Source: DATAOG01 sp963753685 (lineage in GTDB: Bacteria > Pseudomonadota > Alphaproteobacteria > Geminicoccales > Geminicoccaceae). From it: DNA of 64,000 bases. Positions 44,751-53,843 of this stretch are shown one piece after another (positions within the stretch are counted from its first letter, which is position 1; every line of letters begins with the position of its first letter). The stretch spans positions 142,168 to 206,167 of the forward strand of contig CAVWDE010000027.1 of NCBI GenBank assembly GCA_963753685.1, written 5' to 3'. Made by a program: the position numbers and the translations under genes. The notes below the pieces were generated by a model. The model was not told the DNA's origin. It saw nothing but the letters and a program-made list of their open reading frames with translations, and searched no databases.

Positions 44751-45020
44751 ATGCGTCTGCTCACCGCCGTCTTCGTGAGTCTCCGTGCGTTGGCGCTGGC
44801 GGCATTCGCCGGCTCCTTCGCGCAGGCCCAGCAGGCGGCGGACCCCGACGAGAGCGCCTGGGCGAGCGCGCAGCAGTTGGGCACCGCCGAGGCCTTTCAG
44901 CACTACCTCGAGCAGTTCCCGGTCGGGCGCCACGCCGAAGAGGCGTTTCGCGGCGTGGTCGAACACCAGGTCGAGCCGGGGCAGACCCGGGGCGCGGTCA
45001 GCGGTCCCCACATGTACTGA
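44751..45020 (+). CDS. small secreted TPR-like protein
   Basis: An 89-residue protein with a signal peptide (MRLLTAVFVSLRALALAAFA, cleavage after AQAQ). The mature part contains AWASAQQLGTAEAFQHYLEQ and FPVGRHAEEAFRGVVEHQ, one helix pair of the type found in caspase-associated and Sel1 proteins (a run of residues followed by YLxxFPxGxHAxxA). That pattern supports a link with the divergent caspase-Sel1 gene. No enzyme function is expected. Confidence 0.65.
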   Translation: MRLLTAVFVSLRALALAAFAGSFAQAQQAADPDESAWASAQQLGTAEAFQHYLEQFPVGRHAEEAFRGVVEHQVEPGQTRGAVSGPHMY

Positions 45021-45144
45021 CCGTTGCGGCTGTCGGCGGCCCGCCGGCTCGCGGCAGGCTTGCCGGGCGGGCGCCGGCAGGCGTAGCATGGTCCTCGATA
45101 GAGTTGGCTGCAGCGCCAGGTTTCGAGCATGGAGACAGGGTGCC

Positions 45145-45672
45145 ATGAGGACGCGATTGCCCATCCTCCTCGCCGGGTCGATCGGTGCGATGGCTGTCGT
45201 GGCGGGCGGACCGCTCCTGGCCGCCGACGACCATCTTTTGGGGGCCAACCCGACCGCCGTTGACTTCATCCGGGCCCTGACGCCGGAGGGCAAGACCCGG
45301 GGCATCAAGCCCCACGCCGACGCCCCTGCCCCGTATGCCGACGCCCCGATGGTCACATTCGCGTTCGGCTCGGCCGAGCTGACCCCGCAAGCCCGCCAGG
45401 TGCTGGACCAGCTGGCGATCGCGCTCCAGTCCGAGCAGCTCGACCGCGACCGGTTCCTGATCGAGGGTTATACGGACGCCGTCGGCAGCGAGGCCTACAA
45501 CCAGCGGTTGTCCGAGCAGCGGGCGCGCGCGGCGCGGGCCTATCTGACCGCCAAGCAGGTCAGCCCCGCCCGTCTCGAGGCCCTCGGCAAGGGCGAGAGC
45601 GAGCTGATCGAGCAGACCCAGGGCCCGTCGGCGGTGAACCGGCGCGTGCGGGTCGTGAACCTCGGGCAATAG
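45145..45672 (+). CDS. OmpA-family peptidoglycan-binding protein
   Basis: A 175-residue envelope protein with a signal peptide (MRTRLPILLAGSIGAMAVVA) and a C-terminal OmpA domain: VTFAFGSAELTPQARQVLDQ, then FLIEGYTDAVGSEAYNQRLS with the Asp that binds diaminopimelate, EQRARAARAYLTAKQVSPAR and a final VNRRVRVVNL. It should hold the outer membrane or a complex to peptidoglycan. The N-terminal 60 residues are not a beta barrel. Same strand as the small TPR-like gene and the following glycosyltransferases. Confidence 0.85.
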   Translation: MRTRLPILLAGSIGAMAVVAGGPLLAADDHLLGANPTAVDFIRALTPEGKTRGIKPHADAPAPYADAPMVTFAFGSAELTPQARQVLDQLAIALQSEQLDRDRFLIEGYTDAVGSEAYNQRLSEQRARAARAYLTAKQVSPARLEALGKGESELIEQTQGPSAVNRRVRVVNLGQ

Positions 45673-45845
45673 GGCGAGATCACGCCGGGGTCGCGCGCCC
45701 CCATGCGACCCGGTGTCGCAGATGCGCCTTTGGCGTTGCCCGGGCCCGGCTAGCTTGACGCAACCAGCCCGTCGTGACGTCGAGGTCGCGCTGATGCACC
45801 AAGAGACCACCGGGCACGATGGCCGCGTTTGCTAGTGTCAGCACG

Positions 45846-47939
45846 ATGCCGAAAGTCTCTGTCATTACGACGCTGTACAACCGGTCGCGTTTCTTGCGGC
45901 CGCGGGTCGAGTCGATTCTCCAGCAGACCTTTCGTGATTTCGAATGGATCGTGATCGACGACCACTCGACCGACGACACCTTTGAGCGCTTCGAGCGGCT
46001 GACCAGGTCGGACCGGCGCGTGCTCGCCCTGCGCAACGCCGCCAACATCGGGCAGGGACCGACCACCAGGAAGGCCTTCGAGCTGGCCCGCGGCGACTAT
46101 GTCTATGTCACCGACGACGACGATCTGTGCCAGCCGACCTTTCTCGAGCGGATGGCCGGGCTCCTGGACGCCCGTCCGAACGTCGGCCTCGCCTACTGCC
46201 GGCATCGCTACATCGACGGCCAAGGCGGCACCTGGGATGGATTGCCGCCGCTGCGGCAAAGGTCCTTGCGCGCGGGTGCTTCGGAGTTCCGCGCGCTCCT
46301 GCGCAGCTGCCACATCCGATCGCCCTGCAGCATCATCCGGCGCGCGGCCGCCGAGCGGGCCGGCGTGTTCCGGACCTTCGTGCCGCCCTCCTACGTCGAT
46401 GACCACCTGGGCCTGAAGACCTGCCTGGTGGCGGATGTCGCGTTCGTCGCCGAGCCGCTCGCCACCTGCCGGATTCATGTCGCGCAGGCGACCAGGGTCA
46501 ACCTCGCGAGCCCGGATTTCGTCGCCCGGCAGGAGCTGGACTCCTTCGACCTGGTCGAGGACCTGTTCGCGCACCTGCCGGACGACCGCGAGGCGCTGGC
46601 GGGCCTGAGGAGCGAGGGCCTCTGGTACGCCGCGGAGCGCCTGCGCCCCTTCTTCCGGCTGATGCGGCGCTCAGGCGCCGTCGACACCGCGCGCGCGCTC
46701 GAGGCGGTCGTCCGCCGGCGGGTTCCGGACTACCCGGTCGCACGGCTCGAGCCCGGGCCGATCGGCGCCTTGGGGCCGGCGCTGCGCGAGACCGTCCTGC
46801 GCGTCGTCAGGCGGGCGACCTACACGCCGCCGGCGCCGGGCATCGCGGGCGATGTCGAGCGGGCATCGGCCCGGGACGGCCTTCGCAGCGCCGCCCGTCG
46901 TCCTCTACCCGATGGCGTAGCGCCGGTGGGTTCGGTGAGCGTCGTCGTCTGTGTCCGCGACCAGCCGCAGGCGCTGGATGCCTGCCTTGGCCGGCTGACG
47001 CGGCTGCACGCGCCGGAAGGGACGGCGCTTGAGATCGTGGTCGTCGACAACGGTTCGGACGAGACCATGGCGGCTCTGGTCGGGCGCCACGGCAACCGAT
47101 CGCCGATCCCGGTGCGCTACCTGCGCGAGCCGCTGCCCGGTCTGTCACGGGCGCGCAACCGCGGTGTCTGCGCCACGAGCAGCGACGTGATCGCCTTCGT
47201 GGATGCCGACTGCCTGGCCGCCCGCGACTGGGTCGTCCGCATCTGCGAGGAGTTCGAGGCCGACCCGGAGCTCAGCATCCTGGGCGGCAGGATCGAGCTG
47301 TACAACCGGCGCGACCGCCGGCTCACGATCAAGGGCACCAGGCACTACCAGCTCATGACCGCGGTGGGCCAGCTGGAGGGCTTCCTGCACGGCTGCAACC
47401 ACGCGCTCCGCCGGGAGGTGATCGGCCGGATCGGCCTCTACGACGTCCGCCTCGGCAAGGGCGCGCCGATCCCGGCCGCCGGGGACACCGACTTCGCCTA
47501 CCGCGCCTACCGGGCCGGGCTGAAGTTGGTCTATTCGCCGCACTGCGTCGTCCATCACAATCACGGCCGGCGCACCGACGCGGTGATCGACGACCTCTGG
47601 CGGAGCTACCGGCTCGGCAGCGGGGCGCTGCGCATGAAGCATATCTGGGCCGGCGACCGCGCCATGGCGACATGGGCCCTTCGCGACTATGCGCACCAGC
47701 TGGTGGCAGCGCTCGGCGCCGGGCTGCGGTCGCCCAAGGCCGGACGCCGACGGCTGCGGGAGCTCGCTCATCATGCGCAGGGCGCGCGGCTGTTCCTGCG
47801 CCATCGGACACAACCGGGCGACCCCGCGCCCGCCACCGGGAGCCCGGGCAGCCAGGGTCCCGCCCCGCTCGCCGCACCGGCCGCCCGCGGTGCGGTCGAC
47901 TGGGCGGCCGCCGCGCGCGCGGGCCACCCTGGAGAATGA
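45846..47939 (+). CDS. glycosyltransferase with two GT2 domains
   Basis: A 697-residue protein. Domain 1 (1-230) starts MPKVSVITTLYNRSRFLRPR and has the DXD-type YVYVTDDDDLCQPTF. A helical linker follows. Domain 2 (about 360-640) starts VSVVVCVRDQPQALDACLGR, with DVIAFVDADCLAARDWVVRI and GLKLVYSPHCVVHHNHGRRT, the latter typical of bacterial GT2 enzymes ending in H-HH-H. Two catalytic domains suggest a synthase adding alternating sugars. ATG 45819 is an alternative start nine residues upstream. It heads a row of four glycosyltransferase-like genes. Confidence 0.85.
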   Translation: MPKVSVITTLYNRSRFLRPRVESILQQTFRDFEWIVIDDHSTDDTFERFERLTRSDRRVLALRNAANIGQGPTTRKAFELARGDYVYVTDDDDLCQPTFLERMAGLLDARPNVGLAYCRHRYIDGQGGTWDGLPPLRQRSLRAGASEFRALLRSCHIRSPCSIIRRAAAERAGVFRTFVPPSYVDDHLGLKTCLVADVAFVAEPLATCRIHVAQATRVNLASPDFVARQELDSFDLVEDLFAHLPDDREALAGLRSEGLWYAAERLRPFFRLMRRSGAVDTARALEAVVRRRVPDYPVARLEPGPIGALGPALRETVLRVVRRATYTPPAPGIAGDVERASARDGLRSAARRPLPDGVAPVGSVSVVVCVRDQPQALDACLGRLTRLHAPEGTALEIVVVDNGSDETMAALVGRHGNRSPIPVRYLREPLPGLSRARNRGVCATSSDVIAFVDADCLAARDWVVRICEEFEADPELSILGGRIELYNRRDRRLTIKGTRHYQLMTAVGQLEGFLHGCNHALRREVIGRIGLYDVRLGKGAPIPAAGDTDFAYRAYRAGLKLVYSPHCVVHHNHGRRTDAVIDDLWRSYRLGSGALRMKHIWAGDRAMATWALRDYAHQLVAALGAGLRSPKAGRRRLRELAHHAQGARLFLRHRTQPGDPAPATGSPGSQGPAPLAAPAARGAVDWAAAARAGHPGE

Positions 47940-48020
47940 CCTGTTGCCGGCAGATCGTCGCCCGTCAGATCCGGCGCCCGCGATCTCGATCGCGATGTCG
48001 GGACACCGGTCGTCTACGCG

Positions 48021-49205
48021 GTGGTCCCGGTCTTCAATCGCCTGCGCGACACGCTTGGCAGCCTGGAGTGCCTGCGCCGGCAGACCTATCGTCCGATCGA
48101 GATCATCGTCGCCGATGGCGGCTCGACCGACGGCACGCCCGAGGCGATCGAGCGCACGCTCGCGGGCGTGCAGGTGCTCCGGAGCGAGCGGGAAGTGTGG
48201 TGGGCCGGAGCCGCGGCCGTGGCCGTCGACCAGGCCCTCCGGCGCTCGACCGCGGACCACGACTTCGTCCTGTTCCTCAACAATGATACCGAGTTCGATC
48301 CGGACTATGTCGCCAGGCTGGTCGCGGCCGCGCGCCGGCACGACGCTTGTGTCAGTGGCGTGGTCGTCGATCGCGCGCGGCCAGGGCGCATTCTCGAAGC
48401 CGGCGTGATCCTGGACCCCGCCCGCTTCACCTTCCGGCTGCGGACCGAGATCGCGTCGGATGCGCCCTTCTGGGACGGGACCGATGTCCTGCCCGCCTAC
48501 GGTCTGCTGGTGCCGGTGCGGATGCTGCGCGTGGTCGGCAATCTGAACGCCAGGCGCTATCCCCACTACATGAGCGACTACGATCTGACGATGCGGCTGC
48601 GGCGGGCAGGCTTCCGGCTCGGGGTCGTGACGGACGCCGCGATCCGGGTCCACGCCACGGATCTGCCGCTGCCGATCGGCGTGATCTCGCTGCGCCGGGT
48701 CGTCATGGCCGCGCTGCACCGCAAATCGAAGATCAACATCGTCGATCGACTGCGGTTCATCCAGGATCATGCCGCCCGCAAGGACCGGTGGCGGCTCCGG
48801 CTGGCCGCCCTCGGCCGGGTCCTGCGCCTGTTCGTCTTGAGCCGGGCGGCGATCGACCGGTTGGCCAACCGCTACCGCCGGGGCGATGGCGTGCCGATCG
48901 ACCCGCGGCGGGCGCTCCGGTACTATCGTCTGGCGGCGGCGCGCGGGCATTCGAATGCGATGAACAATATCGGCACGATGTACTTCCGGGGCGAAGGCGT
49001 GCCGCAGGACTATGCCCGCGCGCGGCGCTGGTTCGAGCGCGCGCTGCGCCGCGGCAACCCCTATGCGCCGGCCAACCTCGCGCGCATGTACCGTGACGGT
49101 CGCGGGGTCGAGCGGGACCTCGAGCGCGCCCGCCACTATGCGCTGATGGCGGCGCGCGCGCCGGCAGCACTGGCGGACTCCGATGCCAGCGGCGCCGGCC
49201 GATGA
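48021..49205 (+). CDS. GT2 glycosyltransferase fused to Sel1 repeats
   Basis: A 394-residue protein. The GT2 domain begins VPVFNRLRDTLGSLECLRRQ, continues PIEIIVADGGSTDGTPEAIE, and has FVLFLNNDTEFDPDYVARLV (DXD-like) and HYMSDYDLTMRLRRAGFRLG (acceptor Asp). From about 285 come Sel1 repeats (LANRYRRGDGVPIDPRRALR, IGTMYFRGEGVPQDYARARR, LARMYRDGRGVERDLERARH). The only start in frame is GTG 48021. The preceding frame, back to a stop at 47938, reads VVYAVVPVF, so a few residues of strand 1 may be lost or an upstream start missed. ATGA overlap with the next gene. Confidence 0.8.
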   Translation: MVPVFNRLRDTLGSLECLRRQTYRPIEIIVADGGSTDGTPEAIERTLAGVQVLRSEREVWWAGAAAVAVDQALRRSTADHDFVLFLNNDTEFDPDYVARLVAAARRHDACVSGVVVDRARPGRILEAGVILDPARFTFRLRTEIASDAPFWDGTDVLPAYGLLVPVRMLRVVGNLNARRYPHYMSDYDLTMRLRRAGFRLGVVTDAAIRVHATDLPLPIGVISLRRVVMAALHRKSKINIVDRLRFIQDHAARKDRWRLRLAALGRVLRLFVLSRAAIDRLANRYRRGDGVPIDPRRALRYYRLAAARGHSNAMNNIGTMYFRGEGVPQDYARARRWFERALRRGNPYAPANLARMYRDGRGVERDLERARHYALMAARAPAALADSDASGAGR

Positions 49206-50623
49206 GAATCGCCGATCTCAGCGTCGTGTTCATTTCCTATGACGAGCCGCGCTGTGACGAATTCTGGCTGGACCTCAAGAAGAAATGTCCGGCCGCCAGC
49301 CGCGTGCACGGTATCAAAGGCCTCGATCTCGCCCACCGGATGGCGATCCAGGAGGCCAATACCGACTACGTGATCACGGTCGACGCCGACAATATCGTCG
49401 AGCCGGGATTCTTCGAGGGCGCCATCGACGAAGCGATCCTGCGGCCGGGGACGCGGGTCGACTGGCTGGCGAGAAATGTCGTGAACGGGGTCGTGTCGAG
49501 CAACGGCGGGCTCAAATGCTGGCCGAAGGCGCTGGTCGCGAGCATGCGTTCGCACGAGAGCGCACCGCCCGAGGAGCGATCGATCGAGTTCCCGGTCTCG
49601 CTCGACACCTGGCGCGAGGCGGGGCCGCACCGGGTCGAGCTGACCGTGCCGATGAGCGCGCTCCATTGCAACGGCAGCCCGTTGCAGGCCTTCCGCAGCA
49701 GCTTCAGGGAGGCGATCAAACTGGCGCTGCCGGTCACCGCTGACGGCAGCAGGCCTGGCGCTTGCCTGCATCCCCTGCACGGGCACCGGCTGATGGTCTG
49801 GTGCTCGGTCGGCGCCGATGTCGAGAACGGCCTCTGGTGTCTCTACGGGGCCAGGCTCGCGACCCGCATGCTGCATCTGGACGGCTGGGACTATCTCGCG
49901 ATCAACGACTTCGACTGGTTCGACGACTTCTGGCGCGAGGAGATCGGGCCGCGCTTCGCGGGCGAGGAGGTCGTCTGTCGCCACAGCGGCTACCGGTGGG
50001 ACCCGAGCCGGCTCTGGGGCGAGATCGCGGCGCTCGGCGCAACGCTGCACGCGAGCCTCGGGCTCGAGGTCGCGGAGCTGAGCGCCGACCAGAGCCGGTT
50101 CTTCAAGCAGATCTACGAGCCGCCCCTGAACCTCAACGCGCTGGATCGCCTGGGCACGATGTTCCAGCGCGGGGTCGGGGTCGCACAGGACGAGGAGCGG
50201 GCCATCCGCTGCTACGAGGCGGCGGCGTGGGTCGGCCATCCGGGCGCGCTCTACAATCTGGCACGGGTGGCGCTGGCCGATCAGGACGACCGCGCGGTGC
50301 GCGATCAGGGCATCGCGCTCTTGCGCGAGGCGAGCACGCTCGGCAACGCCTACGCTGCCCATCGCCTCGGCCGCCTGCATCGGTTCGGGCAGCATGTCGC
50401 CCGCGATCCGGCGCTGGCGGTGCGCCTGTTCGAGCTCGCGACCGAGCGCGGCTTCGCTGCGGCGCACCGCGACCTCGCCGAGATGTACCGGGCGGGCGAG
50501 GGCGTCGGGCCGGATCCCGGGCGCGCGCGCCGCCACGACCAGCTGGCCGCAGCGGCCGGGCGGGGCAGCGGGGACCGGCGCGAGCAGCCTGAGCTTCGCG
50601 ATCCCGGCGAGCGGTCGGGGTGA
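49202..50623 (+). CDS. glycosyltransferase-like protein with Sel1 repeats (paralogue A)
   Basis: A 473-residue protein. The N-terminal domain, about 320 residues, starts LSVVFISYDEPRCDEFWLDL and keeps a DXD-like TDYVITVDADNIVEPGFFEG, followed by VDWLARNVVNGVVSSNGGLK and WCSVGADVENGLWCLYGARL. This matches a GT-A-fold family of unknown acceptor. The C-terminal third is Sel1-like (LGTMFQRGVGVAQDEERAIR, LGRLHRFGQHVARDPALAVR, LAEMYRAGEGVGPDPGRARR). It overlaps the upstream gene by ATGA and ends six bases before its own paralogue. Confidence 0.75.
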   Translation: MRIADLSVVFISYDEPRCDEFWLDLKKKCPAASRVHGIKGLDLAHRMAIQEANTDYVITVDADNIVEPGFFEGAIDEAILRPGTRVDWLARNVVNGVVSSNGGLKCWPKALVASMRSHESAPPEERSIEFPVSLDTWREAGPHRVELTVPMSALHCNGSPLQAFRSSFREAIKLALPVTADGSRPGACLHPLHGHRLMVWCSVGADVENGLWCLYGARLATRMLHLDGWDYLAINDFDWFDDFWREEIGPRFAGEEVVCRHSGYRWDPSRLWGEIAALGATLHASLGLEVAELSADQSRFFKQIYEPPLNLNALDRLGTMFQRGVGVAQDEERAIRCYEAAAWVGHPGALYNLARVALADQDDRAVRDQGIALLREASTLGNAYAAHRLGRLHRFGQHVARDPALAVRLFELATERGFAAAHRDLAEMYRAGEGVGPDPGRARRHDQLAAAAGRGSGDRREQPELRDPGERSG

Positions 50624-50629
50624 CCGCCG

Positions 50630-52063
50630 GTGGTGGTCCGGCTCGGCGATCTCAGCGCGATCCTGGTCTCGGCCGACGAACCGCAGGCGGACGCCCACTG
50701 GCGCGCTCTGGCAGCAGCATTCCCCAAGGCGATCCGCGTGCACGGCCTGCGCGCGTCCTGGAGCCGGGTCCGGCGCGTCGCCGCACTCGCCGATACCGAC
50801 CGGTTCCTGATCGTTCGGGGCGACACCTCGATCGATCCGGCGCTGGCCGAGCATGTCGTCGAGGACGACCTGATCGAGGCGCCAGCGACGCTCGCCTGGC
50901 CGACGCGCAACGCGGTCAACGGCCTCTGCTACGCCGCCGGCGCGATCCGCTGCTGCTGGCGGCGCGCACTCCTGGAGGCGGAGGCCGCCGGCGCCCCGCC
51001 CGAGATCGCCCTGCCCCGCTCGTTCGGGACGAGCCATCCGAACGGCACGCCGCGCCACGCGTTTGGCGCCGGCTTCCGCGAGGCGGTCGCGCACGGCCTG
51101 GTCGGCGGCCGCGCGCCCGGCGGGCCGCAGCTCGCGAGCCAGCTGCCGCCCGCGAGCCGCAAGCGCCTGCTGGCGTGGGCGACCATTGGCGCCGATCAGG
51201 ACAACGGTCTCTGGTGCCTCTATGGCGCAAGGCTCGGCTGCAAAATGGCTCAGCTCGATCAGTTCGACCCCGCCCTGCTGGTCCGCCCGGACTGGATCGA
51301 GCAGTTCTGGGCGGGCCGGATCGCGCCCGGCTTCGCGGGCCAGGAGATGTGGTGCCCGCACAGCGGCTATGGCTGGGACCGGACCAGGCTCGAACATGCC
51401 GTGCTCGAGCTCGGGGATCGGCTGCGGCGCGAGCTGGCGCTCGAGATCAGCGAGCTGGACGCGCGCCAGAGTCGCTTCGTGAGGGCGGTCTGGTCCCGGG
51501 ATTTCGACGCCTCGGCGTTCGACCGGCTGGGCAATCTGTATCGTAGCGGTCAGGTCCTGCCGGCCGACCTCATCCAGGCCGCGCGCATCTACGGGCTCGG
51601 CGCCATCCTCGGCAGCAGCAATGCGGCCGACAACCTTGCCCGGCTGCAGCTCAAGGGCGCGGGGGTGCCGGCGGATGTCGAGGCGGCGGTGGCCCTGCTG
51701 GCGCAGGCGACCGCCATGGGCAGCCCGCACGCCCCCTACCATCTCGCGGTGACTTACCTGGGGGGCAGCGCGACCGGGGGCGGGGCGGAGAAGGCCATCG
51801 AGCTGCTGCGGCTGGCCGGCCGGCGCGGCTTCCTGCGCGCGCATGCGACCCTGGCCGAGCTGTACCGATCGGGGCAGGGCGTCCCGCGCGACCTCGAGAC
51901 GGCGCTCGTCCACGGCCTGCTCGCAGGCGGCGCCGGCGAGGCGATCGCAGGGGTGCTGCGGGGTGAGCTCGATGGCGCAAAGGTGAGCCGGGCGGAGCAG
52001 CGGGCGCGGGACTGGCGGGACGGGCCCGACGACCCGACGCGGGGTCCGGGCCAGGGGGCGTAA
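50630..52063 (+). CDS. glycosyltransferase-like protein with Sel1 repeats (paralogue B, DXD lost)
   Basis: A 477-residue paralogue of the preceding protein. They share NAVNG, GADxxNGLWCLYGARL and HSGYxWD motifs and the same Sel1 tail (LGNLYRSGQVLPADLIQAAR, LAELYRSGQGVPRDLETALV). The DXD position of paralogue A (VDADN) reads IVRGDTSIDP here, so catalysis through a metal-bound nucleotide sugar is doubtful. It may be a non-catalytic partner. The start codon is GTG 50630, following the previous stop closely, so it is in the same operon. Confidence 0.72.
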   Translation: MVVRLGDLSAILVSADEPQADAHWRALAAAFPKAIRVHGLRASWSRVRRVAALADTDRFLIVRGDTSIDPALAEHVVEDDLIEAPATLAWPTRNAVNGLCYAAGAIRCCWRRALLEAEAAGAPPEIALPRSFGTSHPNGTPRHAFGAGFREAVAHGLVGGRAPGGPQLASQLPPASRKRLLAWATIGADQDNGLWCLYGARLGCKMAQLDQFDPALLVRPDWIEQFWAGRIAPGFAGQEMWCPHSGYGWDRTRLEHAVLELGDRLRRELALEISELDARQSRFVRAVWSRDFDASAFDRLGNLYRSGQVLPADLIQAARIYGLGAILGSSNAADNLARLQLKGAGVPADVEAAVALLAQATAMGSPHAPYHLAVTYLGGSATGGGAEKAIELLRLAGRRGFLRAHATLAELYRSGQGVPRDLETALVHGLLAGGAGEAIAGVLRGELDGAKVSRAEQRARDWRDGPDDPTRGPGQGA

Positions 52064-52259
52064 GCGTGGCCGGCGACGGGCCAGCGCGCTCGGTTGCAAC
52101 CAGATCGGCGGCGCGCGCCGAGGGCCGCGGGGCGTCGAGCCCTGGACCAGGACGCCGCCTCTGGGCTAGACAAGGTGGCGCGCCGCGCCGGCTGCCGGGG
52201 CGGGGTGCTGGCCGGGCGTCGGCAAGGTGCCAGACGCAGGCTGCCGCCGTTTGGAGGCT

Positions 52260-53384
52260 ATGCTCGTGATCGGCCAGAACGCCGTGCTCCCGAGGGATGG
52301 CCTGGAGGGGCTGCTGCAGGCCTTGCGGCATGAGGGGTTCCGCGTGCTCGGACCGACCCTGCGCGACCAAGCGATCGTCTACGACGACATCGCCGGCCTC
52401 GACGATCTTCCGGCCGGCTGGACCGACGAGCAGGATGGCGGTCACTACCGGCTCAAGCGACGCGCCGACCAGGCGCTGTTCGGCTACGCCGTCGGGCCGC
52501 ACTCGTGGAAACGGTTTCTCCATGCTCCGCGGCTCGAGCTCTGGCGCGCCGAGCGCAGCGGCGATGGCTTTCGCGTCGTGACCGAGGCGGAGCCGGCCGC
52601 CAAGCTCGCGTTCGTGGGCGTGCGGTCGTGCGAGCTGCACGCGATCCGGATCCAGGACCGGGTGCTGCTCGAGGGCCCGCACGTCGATCCGCACTACCGC
52701 GCGCGGCGCGCGGCCGCGTTCGTGGTCGCGGTCAATTGCGGCCAGGCGGGCGGCACCTGCTTTTGCGTCTCGATGGGCACCGGTCCGAAGGCGAGCTTCG
52801 GCTTCGACCTCGCGCTGACCGAGATCGGGACCGAGGCCGAGCCTGAGTTCCTGGTCGAGGTCGGGACCGAAGCCGGCGCCCGGATCCTTGCTGAGCTGCC
52901 GCATCGCAAGCCGCGCCCCGAGGAGATCGAGGCGGCCGATGCCGTGGTCGCGCGCACCGCCCACAGCATGGGCCGCGCCCTGGACGCGAGCGATGTGCGC
53001 GAAGTGCTGCTGCGCAACCTCGAGCACCCGCGCTGGGACGAGGTGGCCGAGCGTTGCCTGACCTGCGGCAACTGCACGATGGTCTGCCCGACCTGCTTTT
53101 GCACCAGCGTCGAGGACGAGAGCGACCTCGCCGGTGACCGCGCCACGCGCACCCGGCGCTGGGACTCCTGCTTCACCATGGATTTCTCCTACATTCACGG
53201 TGGCAGCGTGCGCAGCTCGGCGCGGGCGCGCTACCGGCAATGGCTGACCCACAAGCTCGCGACCTGGGTCGACCAGTTCGGCACCTCGGGCTGCGTCGGC
53301 TGCGGCCGCTGCATCACCTGGTGCCCGGTGGCCATCGACCTCACCGAGGAGGTGGCCGCGATCCGCGCGAGCGAGCCCGACTGA
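52260..53384 (+). CDS. hydB: group 3b-like [NiFe] hydrogenase beta subunit (4Fe-4S protein)
   Basis: A 374-residue iron-sulfur subunit of a soluble hydrogenase/sulfhydrogenase. It passes electrons between the small subunit and the flavoprotein. Two ferredoxin-like sites are present: CLTCGNCTMVCPTCFC at about 265-280 and GCVGCGRCITWCPVAIDL near the C-terminus. Further cysteines are in VGVRSCELHAIRIQD and NCGQAGGTCFCVSMG. The gene order hydB-(cNMP)-hydG-hydD-hydA is that of Pyrococcus-type hydBGDA operons. ATG 52260 is supported by TTGGAGG. Confidence 0.88.
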   Translation: MLVIGQNAVLPRDGLEGLLQALRHEGFRVLGPTLRDQAIVYDDIAGLDDLPAGWTDEQDGGHYRLKRRADQALFGYAVGPHSWKRFLHAPRLELWRAERSGDGFRVVTEAEPAAKLAFVGVRSCELHAIRIQDRVLLEGPHVDPHYRARRAAAFVVAVNCGQAGGTCFCVSMGTGPKASFGFDLALTEIGTEAEPEFLVEVGTEAGARILAELPHRKPRPEEIEAADAVVARTAHSMGRALDASDVREVLLRNLEHPRWDEVAERCLTCGNCTMVCPTCFCTSVEDESDLAGDRATRTRRWDSCFTMDFSYIHGGSVRSSARARYRQWLTHKLATWVDQFGTSGCVGCGRCITWCPVAIDLTEEVAAIRASEPD

Positions 53385-53418
53385 TGTATCGCCGGGAAGG
53401 ACGCTCGGCGCCACGAGC

Positions 53419-53600
53419 CGCGGTTGACCGCAACCGAACGTGCTCCGCCACACAGACCGCGGTTCAGCGCAACAGACCGCGGTTCAGGGCAATAGATCGC
53501 AGTTCACCGCAAAGGATCGTGATCCACCGCAACAGGTCGAAGTTCAGCGCGACGGATCGTGATCCACCGCAACAGGCCGCCGTTCAGGGGCTCAGCGGTC
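53419..53600. repeat. 20-bp tandem repeat array
   Basis: About eight degenerate units with a strict 20-base period, for example CGCGGTTCAGCGCAACAGAC, CGCGGTTCAGGGCAATAGAT, CGTGATCCACCGCAACAGGT and CGTGATCCACCGCAACAGGC. A further isolated unit starts at 53636. Each has weak internal symmetry (CGGTT…CCG). It is not a CRISPR because there are no spacers of constant length between identical repeats. It lies just after hydB. Confidence 0.8.
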
Positions 53601-53670
53601 AGCACATGAGCACCCTGACCATTCGGCCCACCAATCGCGGTTCACCGCACGGGCATCCGGAATGATCCCA

Positions 53671-53843
53671 CCGCCCGTTAACCTTTCATCAACGCTTTGC
53701 CGCCAGCATGTCAACGCGATGGTCCATGCGACCGTGGGAATCCGTGTCAGCCCAACAAAACGGTCGCCCGGATTGCCACGATCACATGGACCAGGAGCCT
53801 GGACAGGTTAGGCGCCGATGGTTGATGAAGGGCTAACGGGCGG
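53671..53843. repeat. palindromic intergenic repeat, copy R4
   Basis: The outer arms are CCGCCCGTTAACCTTTCATC (53671-53690) and GATGAAGGGCTAACGGGCGG (53824-53843), differing at two positions. The inner arms are GGTCCATGCGACCGTGGGAA at 53721-53740 and its imperfect complement ending GGACC at 53792, with three mismatches over 24 bases. It is the best preserved palindrome of the family apart from R2. Confidence 0.8.

Noticed and set aside
49136..52099. A 987-codon minus-strand open frame
   Set aside because: It is the shadow of the two glycosyltransferase-Sel1 paralogues and mirrors their codon bias.
53419..53600. CRISPR array suggested by regular spacing
   Set aside because: The period is only 20 bases, every position varies, there are no distinct spacers, and no cas genes are present.
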